Positions 28,567-37,168 of a stretch of 64,000 nucleotides of DNA are shown one piece after another; positions within the stretch are counted from its first letter, which is position 1, and every line of letters starts with the position of its first letter. The stretch comes from Stenotrophomonas indicatrix (GTDB lineage: Bacteria > Pseudomonadota > Gammaproteobacteria > Xanthomonadales > Xanthomonadaceae): positions 618,001-682,000 of the forward strand of contig CP168152.1 of the NCBI GenBank assembly GCA_041545745.1. Direction: 5' to 3'. The translations under genes and the position numbers were made by a program. The notes under the pieces were generated by a model. That model was not told the DNA's origin. It did not search any database and was given only the letters and a program-made list of their open reading frames with translations.

Positions 28567-29195
28567 GGCGCCGCGCGCGCGGCTTCACCCTGATCGAGGT
28601 CATGCTGGCCACCGTGCTGCTGGCCGGCGGCCTGGCGTTGGCGTTCGCCAGCGTGCGCTCGGCGATGGCGATCAGCCAGCGCGGTGAGCAGATTGCCGCG
28701 CAGAGCGAACGCATGCGCGCAGTGCAGGCCCTGCTGCGGCGCCAGCTCGCCAGCGCCCTGCGCAGCCCGCTGGAAGTGCCCGATCCTACCCGTGAACCGG
28801 TGTTCTTCCAGGGTGACGATCAGGGCATGCAGTTCGTTACCGACCTGCCGGGCTATCTCGGTCGCGGCGGCCCCTACCTGCATGCGCTGCAGGTGGATGG
28901 CGCAGCCGGCCACCGCCGCTTGCTGCTGGGGCTGGTGCTGCTGCAGGAAGGCGAGCGCATCGAAGAGAACCCGCCGCGCCCGCCCGAGGTGCTGGCGGAG
29001 GAATTGAAGGACGTGAGGTTGCGCTACCGCGGTGTCGACGCCAGCAACGGGCAGCTGACCGAATGGTTGCCACGCTGGGAGGACACCCGGCGCCTGCCAT
29101 TGCTGGTGGAAGTGCAGATCGTGCCGGCCAGGGGCACGCCGTGGCCGCCGCTGGTGGTGTCGCTGCGCGCCGGTGGCAGCGGAGGTGCGCGATGA
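28563..29195 (+). CDS. gspJ: Minor pseudopilin GspJ (XpsJ)
   Basis: A 210-residue tip-complex pseudopilin. The leader MRRRARG precedes FTLIEVMLATVLLAGGLALAF with Glu at +5. A long beta-rich globular domain follows (PVFFQGDDQGMQFVTDLPGYLGRGG, then LRYRGVDASNGQLTEWL). It has four-base overlaps with gspI before it and gspK after it. Confidence 0.92.
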   Translation: MRRRARGFTLIEVMLATVLLAGGLALAFASVRSAMAISQRGEQIAAQSERMRAVQALLRRQLASALRSPLEVPDPTREPVFFQGDDQGMQFVTDLPGYLGRGGPYLHALQVDGAAGHRRLLLGLVLLQEGERIEENPPRPPEVLAEELKDVRLRYRGVDASNGQLTEWLPRWEDTRRLPLLVEVQIVPARGTPWPPLVVSLRAGGSGGAR

Positions 29196-30055
29196 AGCGT
29201 CCACGTGGTGCCGCGCTGGTACTGGTGCTGTGGCTGATCGCGCTGATGACCACGCTGGTCGGCGCCTTTGCGCTCAGCGCACGGGTCGAACACCTGCAGC
29301 AGCGGGTGCTCGGTGACGACGCACGTGGCCAGGAGCGGGCGCGCGCGGGCCTGGAGTACGCGCTGCTGCGGCTGCAGCCAGACCCGCAGCGTCCGCCGTG
29401 GCAGGCCGACGGCCGCGCCTATCGCTGGCAGTTCGACGACGCCCGCATCGAGATCCGGGTGCTGGACGAGAACGGCAAGATCAACCTCAATCTGGCCGAT
29501 GCCGCGCTGCTCTCCGCATTCATGCAGGCATTGGGCGAGCCGGCTGAAACCGCCAAACAGTTGGCCGGTGCGATCATCGACTGGCGCGACGAAGACAGCC
29601 TGCTGCAGCCGGGTGGCGGTGCCGAGGCACCGGAGTACGCCGCCGCAGGCCTGCCCTATGGCCCGCGCAACAAGCGCTTTGAAACCCTGGGCGAACTGCA
29701 GCGGGTGCTGGGGATGCGCGGGTCGCTGTATGCCGCGATGCTGCCGCACCTGACGCTCTACAGCCGGCAGGCGCGCCCGGATCCACGCTTCGCCAGTGGC
29801 CCGGTGTTGACGTCATTGGGCCTGGATGCGGAACAACTGCTGGCGCAACGCGCCCAGCAGGAGCGTGACGGAGATAACGATGCGGGTGCATCGGCGCTTG
29901 CCAGCGGCAGTGGCACCTATAGTATCGAGTCCCGCGCCACTGACGGCAGCGGACGCCTGTCGGTGCTGCAGGCGGTGGTGCGCAACGGATCGGGCGGGGT
30001 GCCCGGCCGGACCTACACAGTGCTTCGCTGGGAGCAGGGAATGGCAGCAAGATGA
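29192..30055 (+). CDS. gspK: Minor pseudopilin GspK (XpsK)
   Basis: A 287-residue large pseudopilin that caps the tip. The leader MKRPRG precedes AALVLVLWLIALMTTLVGAF and lacks Glu at +5, as expected for GspK. The conserved region VLDENGKINLNLAD, then AIIDWRDEDSLLQPGGGAE and YAAAGLPYGPRNKRFETLGELQ, matches the family. It overlaps gspJ and gspL by four bases on each side. Confidence 0.94.
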   Translation: MKRPRGAALVLVLWLIALMTTLVGAFALSARVEHLQQRVLGDDARGQERARAGLEYALLRLQPDPQRPPWQADGRAYRWQFDDARIEIRVLDENGKINLNLADAALLSAFMQALGEPAETAKQLAGAIIDWRDEDSLLQPGGGAEAPEYAAAGLPYGPRNKRFETLGELQRVLGMRGSLYAAMLPHLTLYSRQARPDPRFASGPVLTSLGLDAEQLLAQRAQQERDGDNDAGASALASGSGTYSIESRATDGSGRLSVLQAVVRNGSGGVPGRTYTVLRWEQGMAAR

Positions 30056-31221
30056 CGGCGTGGCAGGACAGTCTGCGGCAGGTGCAGGGCCAGATCGGCC
30101 CCGGTGCCGGCCGCTTCCTGCGCTGGTGGCGGCAGTCGTTGCTGGCCTGGGTGCCGATGCGCTGGCAATGGGCGCTGGGCTGGTCGCAGACTCGCCTGCT
30201 GCTGCAGCGCGAGGATGGGCAGCTGCAGGTCTGGCGTGAAACCGGTGACGGCCTCGAGCCCGTGGCCCGTCTTCCGTGGCCGCTGCAACCGGCGGACCTG
30301 GACCGCGTGCTGGAGCCGCGCCTGCGCAGCCTGCCACGGGTGTGGCTGCTGCCCGCCGGGCAGGTGCTGCAGCGCACGCTGCGCCTGCCCGCCGCGGCCG
30401 GTGACCGCCTGCGTGCGGTGGTCGGCTACGAGATCGACCGGCAGACACCGTTCGAAGCCGGCCAGGTCAGCTATGACATCCGTGAACTGGGCAGTGCCGG
30501 CGAAGGCCTGCTGCAGGTCGAGCTGGTAGCCTGGCCGCTGCGCCAGCTCGATGACTGGCGTGCGCAGATCGGCGAGTGGGCTGACACGCTGGCCGGTGTC
30601 GATGCAATTGATGCACAGGGCCGCGCGCTGCAGGTCAATCTGCTGCCGCTGGCGCAGCGTCAGCAGCGGCCGGACCCGATGCGACGCTGGAACCTGCTGC
30701 TCGCCGTGGCGGCGCTGGTGATGCTGGTGCTGGCGGCGATGCAGTTGCTGGACAACCGCCGCGCCGCCGTTGATGCACTGCGCGAAGACGTCGAACGCAG
30801 CGCCCGCAGCGCACGGGGCGTCGCCGGCGAGCGCAGCCAGCTGCAGGCGTTGCTGGATGGGGCGGCGTTCCTGGAAACACAACGCAGCCAGCGCGCCGGT
30901 ACCGTCGAGGTATGGAACGAGCTGAGCCGACGACTGCCCGATGGCACCTACCTGGAAAAACTGGCGATCGAGAACAACAGCCTGCAGCTGATCGGCCTCA
31001 GCAGCGAAGCATCGCAGCTGGTTCCATTGCTGCAGGACGCGCCGCAGTGGCGCAAGGTCAATCTCACCGGCGTGCTGCAGGCCGACGGTGCCGCCAGTGG
31101 CCGCGACCGCTTCACCCTGACCGCCGAGCTGCAGCCATTGCCATCGGCAGCACCCGCGCGGGCACCCGCCCCGACTGCAACCACGGAGGCGGCCGATGCC
31201 GATGCCAAGCGCACGCCGTGA
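30052..31221 (+). CDS. gspL: Type II secretion platform protein GspL (XpsL)
   Basis: A 389-residue bitopic inner-membrane protein that recruits GspE. The cytoplasmic actin-like domain (about residues 40-205) includes VWLLPAGQVLQRTLRLPAAAGDRL and VGYEIDRQTPFEAGQV, the motif shared with PilM/GspL. One membrane helix at about 212-233 is followed by a periplasmic ferredoxin-like part of PilN type. A low-complexity Ala/Pro tail precedes the stop, which overlaps gspM by 26 bases. Confidence 0.93.
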   Translation: MTAWQDSLRQVQGQIGPGAGRFLRWWRQSLLAWVPMRWQWALGWSQTRLLLQREDGQLQVWRETGDGLEPVARLPWPLQPADLDRVLEPRLRSLPRVWLLPAGQVLQRTLRLPAAAGDRLRAVVGYEIDRQTPFEAGQVSYDIRELGSAGEGLLQVELVAWPLRQLDDWRAQIGEWADTLAGVDAIDAQGRALQVNLLPLAQRQQRPDPMRRWNLLLAVAALVMLVLAAMQLLDNRRAAVDALREDVERSARSARGVAGERSQLQALLDGAAFLETQRSQRAGTVEVWNELSRRLPDGTYLEKLAIENNSLQLIGLSSEASQLVPLLQDAPQWRKVNLTGVLQADGAASGRDRFTLTAELQPLPSAAPARAPAPTATTEAADADAKRTP

Positions 31222-31915
31222 CCGCTGGCTGGCACTGGCACTGCTGTTGGCAGTGCTGGGCCTGGCCTACCTGCTGCTGGTGCACCCGTGGTTCACCCAG
31301 CCGCTGCTGGCGATCGATGCCGATGCCGCTGCCCTGCGCGAGCGCCAGCAGCGCGTGCAGGCGCAGCTGCAGCAGCAGCCGCAGATCGAACAACGGCTGC
31401 GCGCGACCCGCGACGCCCTGCAGCAGCGCCCGGGGTTCCTGCAGGAAGCCACCGCCGAGGCCGCTGCGGCCGCGCTCGGCGCACGTCTGCAGGATGCGGT
31501 GGCGATGGCCAGCCCGGGCAACCGCAGCTGCACCATCAGCAACCGCACGCCGTTGAGCGACAACCGTCGCGATGCTGCGTTCGTGCGCGTGGCCATGCAG
31601 GTGCGCCTGCGCTGTGGCGTGGCCGAACTGGCCACCGTGCTGCACAGCCTTGAGACCGGCAGCCCGCGTCTGTTCGTGGACAACCTCAACCTGATCGCAC
31701 AGCGCTTCCAGCAATCGCCGAACGAATCCGGCCTCGGTCTGGATGTGTCCTTCGAGCTGGCCGGCTACCTGTTGCCGGCGGCGGCTGCCGATCCCTCGAC
31801 AGCGCCCGTGGCCACGCCGCCTGCAGCGGCGCCGGTGGTGTCGCCGCCGGCACCTGTACCAGCACCGGTGGAGCAACCGGCTGCCGATGCGCAGGAGGTG
31901 GCTGATGAAGCTTGA
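31196..31915 (+). CDS. gspM: Type II secretion protein GspM (XpsM)
   Basis: A 239-residue inner-membrane protein that pairs with GspL. It has a short basic N terminus, one membrane helix (WLALALLLAVLGLAYLLLVHPW), a coiled-coil-like stretch rich in Q and R (RERQQRVQAQLQQQPQIEQRLRAT), and a periplasmic domain. The C-terminal 35 residues are Ala/Pro-rich. The second Met (31202) is an equally plausible start. It overlaps gspN by 11 bases. Confidence 0.88.
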   Translation: MPMPSARRDRWLALALLLAVLGLAYLLLVHPWFTQPLLAIDADAAALRERQQRVQAQLQQQPQIEQRLRATRDALQQRPGFLQEATAEAAAAALGARLQDAVAMASPGNRSCTISNRTPLSDNRRDAAFVRVAMQVRLRCGVAELATVLHSLETGSPRLFVDNLNLIAQRFQQSPNESGLGLDVSFELAGYLLPAAAADPSTAPVATPPAAAPVVSPPAPVPAPVEQPAADAQEVADEA

Positions 31916-32690
31916 GCAGATCAACCTGCGCACCGGGTTGTTGCTGGCGCTGGCCGGATGGGCAGCGGCGATCTGGCTGGCCACTGGTTTCGGCCTTGGC
32001 GGCCAACTGCCCACGGTCAGTGCGGAGGGCGACGCCCAGGCCGCGCTGCCGGCACTGCCCGTGCTGGCGCCAGAACGCATGGCCGGTGCAGACAGCTACA
32101 GCGTGATCAGCGAACGGCCCCTGTTCGCCGAAGACCGCAAGCCGCGCCCGTATCTGCTGGGGGGCAGTGAGACCACCGCCAGTCCGGCACTGCGCCTGAC
32201 CGGCGTGCTGATGACCGGCGACTTCAGCATGGCCACATTCACCACCGAGCAGGGCCGGTCGCTGCGCCTGCGCCTCAATGGCGATGCAGTCGATGGCTGG
32301 CAGCTGGTCGCCTTGGAACCACGCCAGGCCACGGTGATCGGCTCCAGTGGCAGCCAGGTGCTGGAACTGGCCGTGTTCAATGGCCAGGGCGGTGAAGCGC
32401 CGACCGCGCTGCGGGGGGCCAATGGCGCGCCGCCTGTACCCGGCGCGGTGGTTCCGCCGCCGCCGCCACAGCCGGCGCCAAGCCAGACCCTGCCCAACCC
32501 ACGTGCCACCGATGGCAATGTGGCTCCCGCGTCGCCTGCACCGGCCGCCGCCGCACCCCCTGCAAACACCAACGGTCCCAGCGAAGCGCAGATGCAGGCC
32601 ATCCGCGAACGCATCCAGGCCCGCCGCCGTCAGCTGCAGCAACAGCAGCAACAACCGTCGCCGCCCCCGGGCGATGGCACCAACCGATAG
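31905..32690 (+). CDS. gspN: Type II secretion protein XpsN, the likely GspC equivalent
   Basis: A 261-residue bitopic inner-membrane protein. One helix at about residues 10-30 is followed by a periplasmic part in which SYSVISERPLFAEDRKPRPYL and LRLTGVLMTGDFSMATF resemble the HR domain of GspC/PilP proteins. A Pro/Ala-rich linker and a glutamine run (LQQQQQQPSPPP) end it. In Xanthomonas XpsN takes the GspC place, joining the platform to secretin XpsD; the position here between gspM and gspD agrees. GGAGG lies upstream of the ATG. Confidence 0.85.
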   Translation: MKLEQINLRTGLLLALAGWAAAIWLATGFGLGGQLPTVSAEGDAQAALPALPVLAPERMAGADSYSVISERPLFAEDRKPRPYLLGGSETTASPALRLTGVLMTGDFSMATFTTEQGRSLRLRLNGDAVDGWQLVALEPRQATVIGSSGSQVLELAVFNGQGGEAPTALRGANGAPPVPGAVVPPPPPQPAPSQTLPNPRATDGNVAPASPAPAAAAPPANTNGPSEAQMQAIRERIQARRRQLQQQQQQPSPPPGDGTNR

Positions 32691-32699
32691 AGTGAATGC

Positions 32700-34910
32700 A
32701 TGAATCTGCGTTTTCTTCCCTGGTCCCTTGCCCTGACACTGCTGGTCGGCTGCAGCACCGTGTCCGCCCCGCATGTGCAACGCAACGGCAACCTGCAGCC
32801 ATCGGCCAGCGCCGGCCAGGCCGCCACCGATGCGCAGACCGAAGCGGCCGATCAAGCCCAGGGGACGCCGCAGGCGGTGATCCGCCGTGGCACCGGCACC
32901 ATGATCAACCGCGAGGCCGCGCGCAAGCCGTCGCCCGCGTTGCATGCGGCCAGCTCCGGCGAAGCCACCTTCAACTTCGAGGGCGAGTCGGTGCACGCGG
33001 TGGTCAAGGCCATCCTCGGTGACATGCTCGGCCAGAACTACGTGATTGCCCCGGGGGTGCAGGGCACAGTGACCCTGGCCACGCCCAAGCCGGTATCGCC
33101 GGCACAGGCACTGAACCTGCTGGAGATGGTGCTGGGTTGGAACAACGCCCGCATGGTCTACAGCGGTGGCCGCTACAACATCGTCGCCGCCGACCAGGCA
33201 CTGGCCGGGACCGTGGCGCCGAGCACCGCGCCCGCATCCAGTGCACGCGGCTTTGAAGTGCGCGTGGTGCCGCTGCAGTTCATCTCTGCCACCGAGATGA
33301 AGAAGGTGCTGGAGCCCTATGCGCGGCCCAATGCCATCGTCAACGTCGACAGCGGCCGCAACGTGATCACGCTTGGCGGCACCCGTGCCGAGCTTGAAAA
33401 CTACCTGCATACCGTCGAGATCTTCGACGTCGACTGGCTCTCGGGCATGTCGGTGGGCGTGTTCCCGATCCAGTCTGGAAAGGCCGAGCAGGTCGCGGCC
33501 GATCTGGAGAAGGTATTCGGCGAGGAGAGCAAGACGCCCAGCGCCGGCATGTTCCGTTTCCTGCCGCTGGAAAACGCCAACGCGGTGCTGGTGATCACCC
33601 CGCAGGTGCGCTACCTGGACCAGATCCAGCAGTGGCTGGACCGCATCGATACCGCCGGTGGCAGCGCGCGCCTGTTCTCGCATGAACTGCGTTACATCAA
33701 GGCACGCGACCTGGCAGAACGCCTCAGCGAAGCCTTTGCCAGCAGTGGCAACCGGGGCGGCGCCGGCTCGGCATCGCTGGCACCAGGCGCCATTCCGTCG
33801 CAGCTGGGCAGCGATGGCGAACGTGGCATGGACGCCAACAACGGCAGCAGCTTCAACAATCAGGTCGGCGGCGGCAGCAGCGGTAGTGGCAGCAGCGGCG
33901 GCAGCCTGAACCTGCCGCAGCGCCAGTCGGGCAACGTCAGCATCAGCCTGGAAGTGGAGGGCGATCGTGTCGGCGTGTCGGCGGTAGAGGAAACCAATAC
34001 GCTGCTGGTGCGTTCGACGCCGCAGGCCTGGCGCTCGATCCGCGAAGTGATCGAAAAGCTGGACGTGATGCCGCTGCAGGTGCACATCGAAGCGCAGGTG
34101 GCCGAAGTCGGGCTGACCGGCGACCTGAAGTACGGCGTGAACTGGTACTTCGACAACGCCGTGGCAGGGCGCGCGCTGACCGGTGCGCTGTCCGGGTTGT
34201 CACTGCCGGCGATGGCCGGCGGTTCCTGGAACACCTTCGCTGGTGCGGTGACCGGCACCGATGGCGCCAACTGGGCGTTCACCGGGCACAACGGCGCCGC
34301 CGTGGTCAGTGCACTGGACAAGGTTACCGACGTGCGCCTGCTGCAGACACCCTCGGTGTTTGTGCGCAACAACGCCGAAGCCACGCTCAACGTGGGCGAC
34401 AAGGTGCCGATCAACACCACCACGGTCAACACCGGCATCGGCACCAGCAGCTACAGCTCGGTGCAGTACATCGACACCGGCGTGATCCTCAAGGTGCGCC
34501 CGCGCGTTACCCGCGACGGAACGGTGTTCCTGGATATCGTGCAGGAGATCAGCAGCGCCTCCGACGTACCGGAGAACTGCAATCCGCAGGAACGCAACTG
34601 CAATCCGCGCATCTCCACCAAGAAGCTGGCCACCGAGGCAGCGGTGCAGAGCGGGGACACCATCATGCTGGCCGGCCTGATCACCGATTCGGCCACTGAT
34701 GGCAGCAGCGGCATTCCCGGCCTCAGCCGGATTCCGGTACTGGGTGCGCTGTTCGGCCAGAAGAGCCGCACCAGCCGTCGTTCGGAAGTGATCGTGCTGC
34801 TGACCCCGACCATCGTCCGCAACGGCCAGGAAGCACGCACCCTGACCGACGAATACAGCCAGCGCTTCCGCGCGATGGAGCCGCTGAACCAGCCGCGCGC
34901 AAAGAAGTAA
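32700..34910 (+). CDS. gspD: Type II secretion outer-membrane secretin GspD (XpsD), lipoprotein
   Basis: A 736-residue secretin forming the outer-membrane export channel. The signal ends in LLVGC (lipobox Cys about residue 18), so it is a lipoprotein, as known for XpsD. N0-N3 domains span about 80-480, with a Ser/Gly-rich loop (GGGSSGSGSSGGS) near residue 390. The secretin core includes VPINTTTV, VQYIDTGVILKVRPRV and GDTIMLAGLI. The C-terminal motif GIPGLSRIPVLGALFG is intact. It is the last gene of the operon; a GC hairpin belonging to structured repeat C starts 10 bp after the stop. Confidence 0.96.
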   Translation: MNLRFLPWSLALTLLVGCSTVSAPHVQRNGNLQPSASAGQAATDAQTEAADQAQGTPQAVIRRGTGTMINREAARKPSPALHAASSGEATFNFEGESVHAVVKAILGDMLGQNYVIAPGVQGTVTLATPKPVSPAQALNLLEMVLGWNNARMVYSGGRYNIVAADQALAGTVAPSTAPASSARGFEVRVVPLQFISATEMKKVLEPYARPNAIVNVDSGRNVITLGGTRAELENYLHTVEIFDVDWLSGMSVGVFPIQSGKAEQVAADLEKVFGEESKTPSAGMFRFLPLENANAVLVITPQVRYLDQIQQWLDRIDTAGGSARLFSHELRYIKARDLAERLSEAFASSGNRGGAGSASLAPGAIPSQLGSDGERGMDANNGSSFNNQVGGGSSGSGSSGGSLNLPQRQSGNVSISLEVEGDRVGVSAVEETNTLLVRSTPQAWRSIREVIEKLDVMPLQVHIEAQVAEVGLTGDLKYGVNWYFDNAVAGRALTGALSGLSLPAMAGGSWNTFAGAVTGTDGANWAFTGHNGAAVVSALDKVTDVRLLQTPSVFVRNNAEATLNVGDKVPINTTTVNTGIGTSSYSSVQYIDTGVILKVRPRVTRDGTVFLDIVQEISSASDVPENCNPQERNCNPRISTKKLATEAAVQSGDTIMLAGLITDSATDGSSGIPGLSRIPVLGALFGQKSRTSRRSEVIVLLTPTIVRNGQEARTLTDEYSQRFRAMEPLNQPRAKK

Positions 34911-34996
34911 GGGGGTTCGGCCGGGCTGCGCCCGGCACCCGCCGAAGCCGAAGCCGAGCAACGGCAGCAGCAACAGCGGGTTTACTGGGGGAGGGC

Positions 34997-35092
34997 GGGG
35001 CACTGTGGGTTTGCGGGGACGCCGTAAATACGTCCATGTAGGCTTGGTCGCCGCATCCATGCGGCTCACACCCCGCAAACCCACAGTGCCCC
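34997..35092 (-). repeat. Structured repeat C: long inverted arms around a 52-nt two-hairpin core
   Basis: Perfect 22 bp arms (34997-35018, 35071-35092), unrelated to the arms of A and B apart from G-richness, enclose 52 nt (35019-35070). On the minus strand the core contains GCCGCAT-GG-ATGCGGC and TAC-ATGGAC-GTA. The tail hairpin (34920-34936) follows the gspD stop, so in the plus direction the element could also act as a 3'-end structure for the operon. Confidence 0.88.
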
Positions 35093-35166
35093 ACCTTCGA
35101 CAGTTTCCTGCTGCTGACGGATCTGATCCCAAGAGTCGGTCCGACAGTTCGCGGAAAACTGTCGAA

Positions 35167-35268
35167 GGCGGGGTGGGTCCGGTTGCGGGGGTGTCCGCGG
35201 CATGGATGCCGCGGCCAAGCCCCCAGGGACGGGTTTACGGCGTCCCCCGCAACCGGACCCATCCCGCC
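35167..35268 (+). repeat. Structured repeat D: long inverted arms around a 52-nt two-hairpin core
   Basis: 25 bp arms (35167-35191, 35244-35268) with one G-T mismatch, nearly identical to the arms of copy B, enclose 52 nt (35192-35243). Hairpin 1 has an extended stem CCGCGGCAT/ATGCCGCGG and hairpin 2 has CCC-AGGGAC-GGG in place of TAC...GTA, so both stems are preserved by paired changes. It points toward the glycosyltransferase gene at 35394. Confidence 0.88.
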
Positions 35269-35393
35269 ATCCCACGGAATTCCCGCGGTTGCTGTTGCTT
35301 CGGCTTCGGCTTCGGCTTCGGCGGGTGCCGGGTGCAACCCGGCCGACACCCACCCGATGCTACGCTGTGGCCACCGACAACCACGGAGGCGGG

Positions 35394-36248
35394 ATGGGGG
35401 CGATCGTGTTGTTGCCGCTCGGCGTGGACGACGCGGTGCTTGACCGCTGCCTGGCCGCGCTTGATGCCGGTACCGCAGCGGGTACATCGATCTGGCTGGG
35501 CGATGACGCGCAGGCCGGGCCACGTGCACAGGCGGTGGTCGAACACTGGCTGGCACACACCCCGCTGCAGGCCGAATACACCCGGCGCGCCAGACCCCTC
35601 GGCGAGGTCGCCCACCTGGACGAAATGCTGCGTGCCTGCGATGGCCTGGACGTCGCGGTGCTGGCCCCGGACAGCGTGCCTGCACCGGGCTGGCTGCAGC
35701 AACTGCAGGCCACCTTCGCCCGTGATGCCGCCATCGCGACGGCCACGCCGTGGTGCAACGTCGGCGAAACCGCCGCTTGGCCGCGGTTGGGCGAGCTCAA
35801 CCCCGAACCGGGCGACCCGGCGCTGTTGGCCCAGGTCTGCGCCGCACTGCCGAGCCTGCATCCTGAACTCCCTTCGGCGGTCACCCACGCCGTGCTGGTG
35901 CGCGCCAATGCGCGGCGGCGCGCCGGTGGCCTGGATGCAGAAAGCTACCTGGGCTGGAACGCGGCGCTGGTCGATCTGAGCCTGCGCATGGCCGGTCTCG
36001 GCTGGCGCAACGTGTTGTGCGAAAACGCCTTCGTCAGCCGTGCCAGTGAAGCACCCAGCCGCGACGGCGATCTGGAAGCATTGGCCGCGCGCTGGCCGGG
36101 CTGGGTGCCGCGGTTGGCTGACTTCCTGATGCACGACCCGTTGCACACGCTGCGCCAGGACCTGCAGCACGGCCTGCAGCAGGCGATAATGCCGCGTGGG
36201 CAGGGCGACCTGTTCGTCTCGCCATCACCGTTGGAGCCGCCTGTTTGA
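35394..36248 (+). CDS. Glycosyltransferase-like protein (GT2-related)
   Basis: A 284-residue cytoplasmic protein. The opening strand IVLLPLGVDDAVLDRCLAALD, then SIWLGDDA, VAVLAPDSVPAPGWLQQL and the later THAVLVRANARRRAGGLDAESYLGWNAALVDLSLRMAGLGW follow the plan of family 2 glycosyltransferases, but the usual DxD is not evident, so activity is uncertain. Start ATG 35394 has GGAGG upstream. It overlaps the next glycosyltransferase gene by four bases, and the two probably act together on a surface polysaccharide. Confidence 0.7.
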   Translation: MGAIVLLPLGVDDAVLDRCLAALDAGTAAGTSIWLGDDAQAGPRAQAVVEHWLAHTPLQAEYTRRARPLGEVAHLDEMLRACDGLDVAVLAPDSVPAPGWLQQLQATFARDAAIATATPWCNVGETAAWPRLGELNPEPGDPALLAQVCAALPSLHPELPSAVTHAVLVRANARRRAGGLDAESYLGWNAALVDLSLRMAGLGWRNVLCENAFVSRASEAPSRDGDLEALAARWPGWVPRLADFLMHDPLHTLRQDLQHGLQQAIMPRGQGDLFVSPSPLEPPV

Positions 36249-37084
36249 ATGCTGCCATTGCCGCCATCGTCGTCACCTTCCAGAGCGGCAGCACCATCGA
36301 TGCCTGCCTGTCGCGGCTGCGCCAGGCGCAGGACGTAGCCGAGATCCGGGTGATCGACAATGGCTCGCTGGATGACACCCTGGAGATCGTGCAGCGCCAC
36401 GCCAGCCACGATCCACGTCTACGTTTCATCGCCAACCCGGACAACCCCGGTTTCGCCGCAGCCAACAACCAGGGTGTTGCTGATTCACACAGCCCGTGGC
36501 TGGCCTTCATCAATCCCGACCTGATGGTCGAAGTCGATACCCTCGCAGCACTGCGTGATCGCGCCGGGGCGGTGGGTGACAGTCTGCTGGGCGTGGAGCA
36601 GGTGGACGAACACGGCCAGGCCGACGAAGCGGTGCGGCGTCGAGATCCGGACTTCCTCGCCATGCTGCGCTCGCCCGGTCGCGGCGCGCGGTTGGCCATT
36701 GCCCGCGACCCGGCGCAGCCGTTGCAGCAGGTGCCGGCATTGTCCGGTGCGCTGCTGCTGATGCCGCGCGCCTTGTTTGATCGCATCGGCGGCTGGGATG
36801 CCGGCTACCGGCTGCACGCCGAAGACCTGGACCTGTGCCGCCGCGTGCGTGAGGCCGGTGGCGTGGTCGCCATCGCCAACGACCTGAAGGTGACCCACGT
36901 GCGCGGGGTGTCCAGCCGTTCGCGCCCGTTCTTCGTCGAATGGCACAAGCATCGCGGGCTGTGGCGCTACTTCAGCAAGTTCGAAGCGCCGCAGCGGTCG
37001 TTGCCGGTGCGGGTGGCAGTGTGGGGCGCGATCTGGGCCCACGCGCTGGTGCAGGTACCAAGGTTGCTGCGCAGGTCGCTGTAA
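36245..37084 (+). CDS. Family 2 glycosyltransferase (rhamnosyltransferase-like)
   Basis: A 279-residue inverting glycosyltransferase. Seen: AAIVVTFQSGSTIDACL, VIDNGSLDDTLEIV, the dGSxD and NPDNPGFAAANNQG motifs, AFINPDLMVE in the DxD position, and LHAEDLDLCRRVREAGG, the acceptor-side ED motif of rhamnosyl- and galactofuranosyltransferases. It starts with TTG (36245), whose TTGA overlaps the preceding stop; GGAG lies about 8 bases before. Its substrate is not predictable from sequence alone. Confidence 0.88.
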   Translation: MNAAIAAIVVTFQSGSTIDACLSRLRQAQDVAEIRVIDNGSLDDTLEIVQRHASHDPRLRFIANPDNPGFAAANNQGVADSHSPWLAFINPDLMVEVDTLAALRDRAGAVGDSLLGVEQVDEHGQADEAVRRRDPDFLAMLRSPGRGARLAIARDPAQPLQQVPALSGALLLMPRALFDRIGGWDAGYRLHAEDLDLCRRVREAGGVVAIANDLKVTHVRGVSSRSRPFFVEWHKHRGLWRYFSKFEAPQRSLPVRVAVWGAIWAHALVQVPRLLRRSL

Positions 37085-37101
37085 CCCGCTTCCACAGAAT
37101 C

Positions 37102-37124
37102 ATCCACGCATGGCGTGGATCTAC
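37102..37124 (-). repeat. SMAG-type palindrome
   Basis: ATCCACGC-ATG-GCGTGGAT followed by CTAC (GTAG on the minus strand), in the short spacer before pncB. The same unit recurs at 54060 and, with small changes, at 10173, 54125 and 55269. Confidence 0.85.
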
Positions 37125-37168
37125 TGGCGGCGCCCGCGGTTCACCCCTACAGGCGCATAATTCCAGCC

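Larger units (their letters stand above)
34911..35393. other. Repeat-rich spacer after gspD
   Basis: 483 bp without a gene, almost wholly made of two divergent structured repeats (C and D) and their flanks. In the orientation of each repeat the order is: a CAGCAGCAGGAAACTGTCGAA-like flank, long stem with 52-nt core, hexamer tract of the TCGGCT type, and a GCCGGG..CCCGGC hairpin. The centre (35093-35166) carries the two head-to-head flanks. Confidence 0.8.

Noticed and set aside
34920..34936. Rho-independent terminator directly after gspD
   Set aside because: The GC hairpin has no T-run and is the conserved tail of structured repeat C, so it was annotated as part of the repeat; it may still stabilise the mRNA end.
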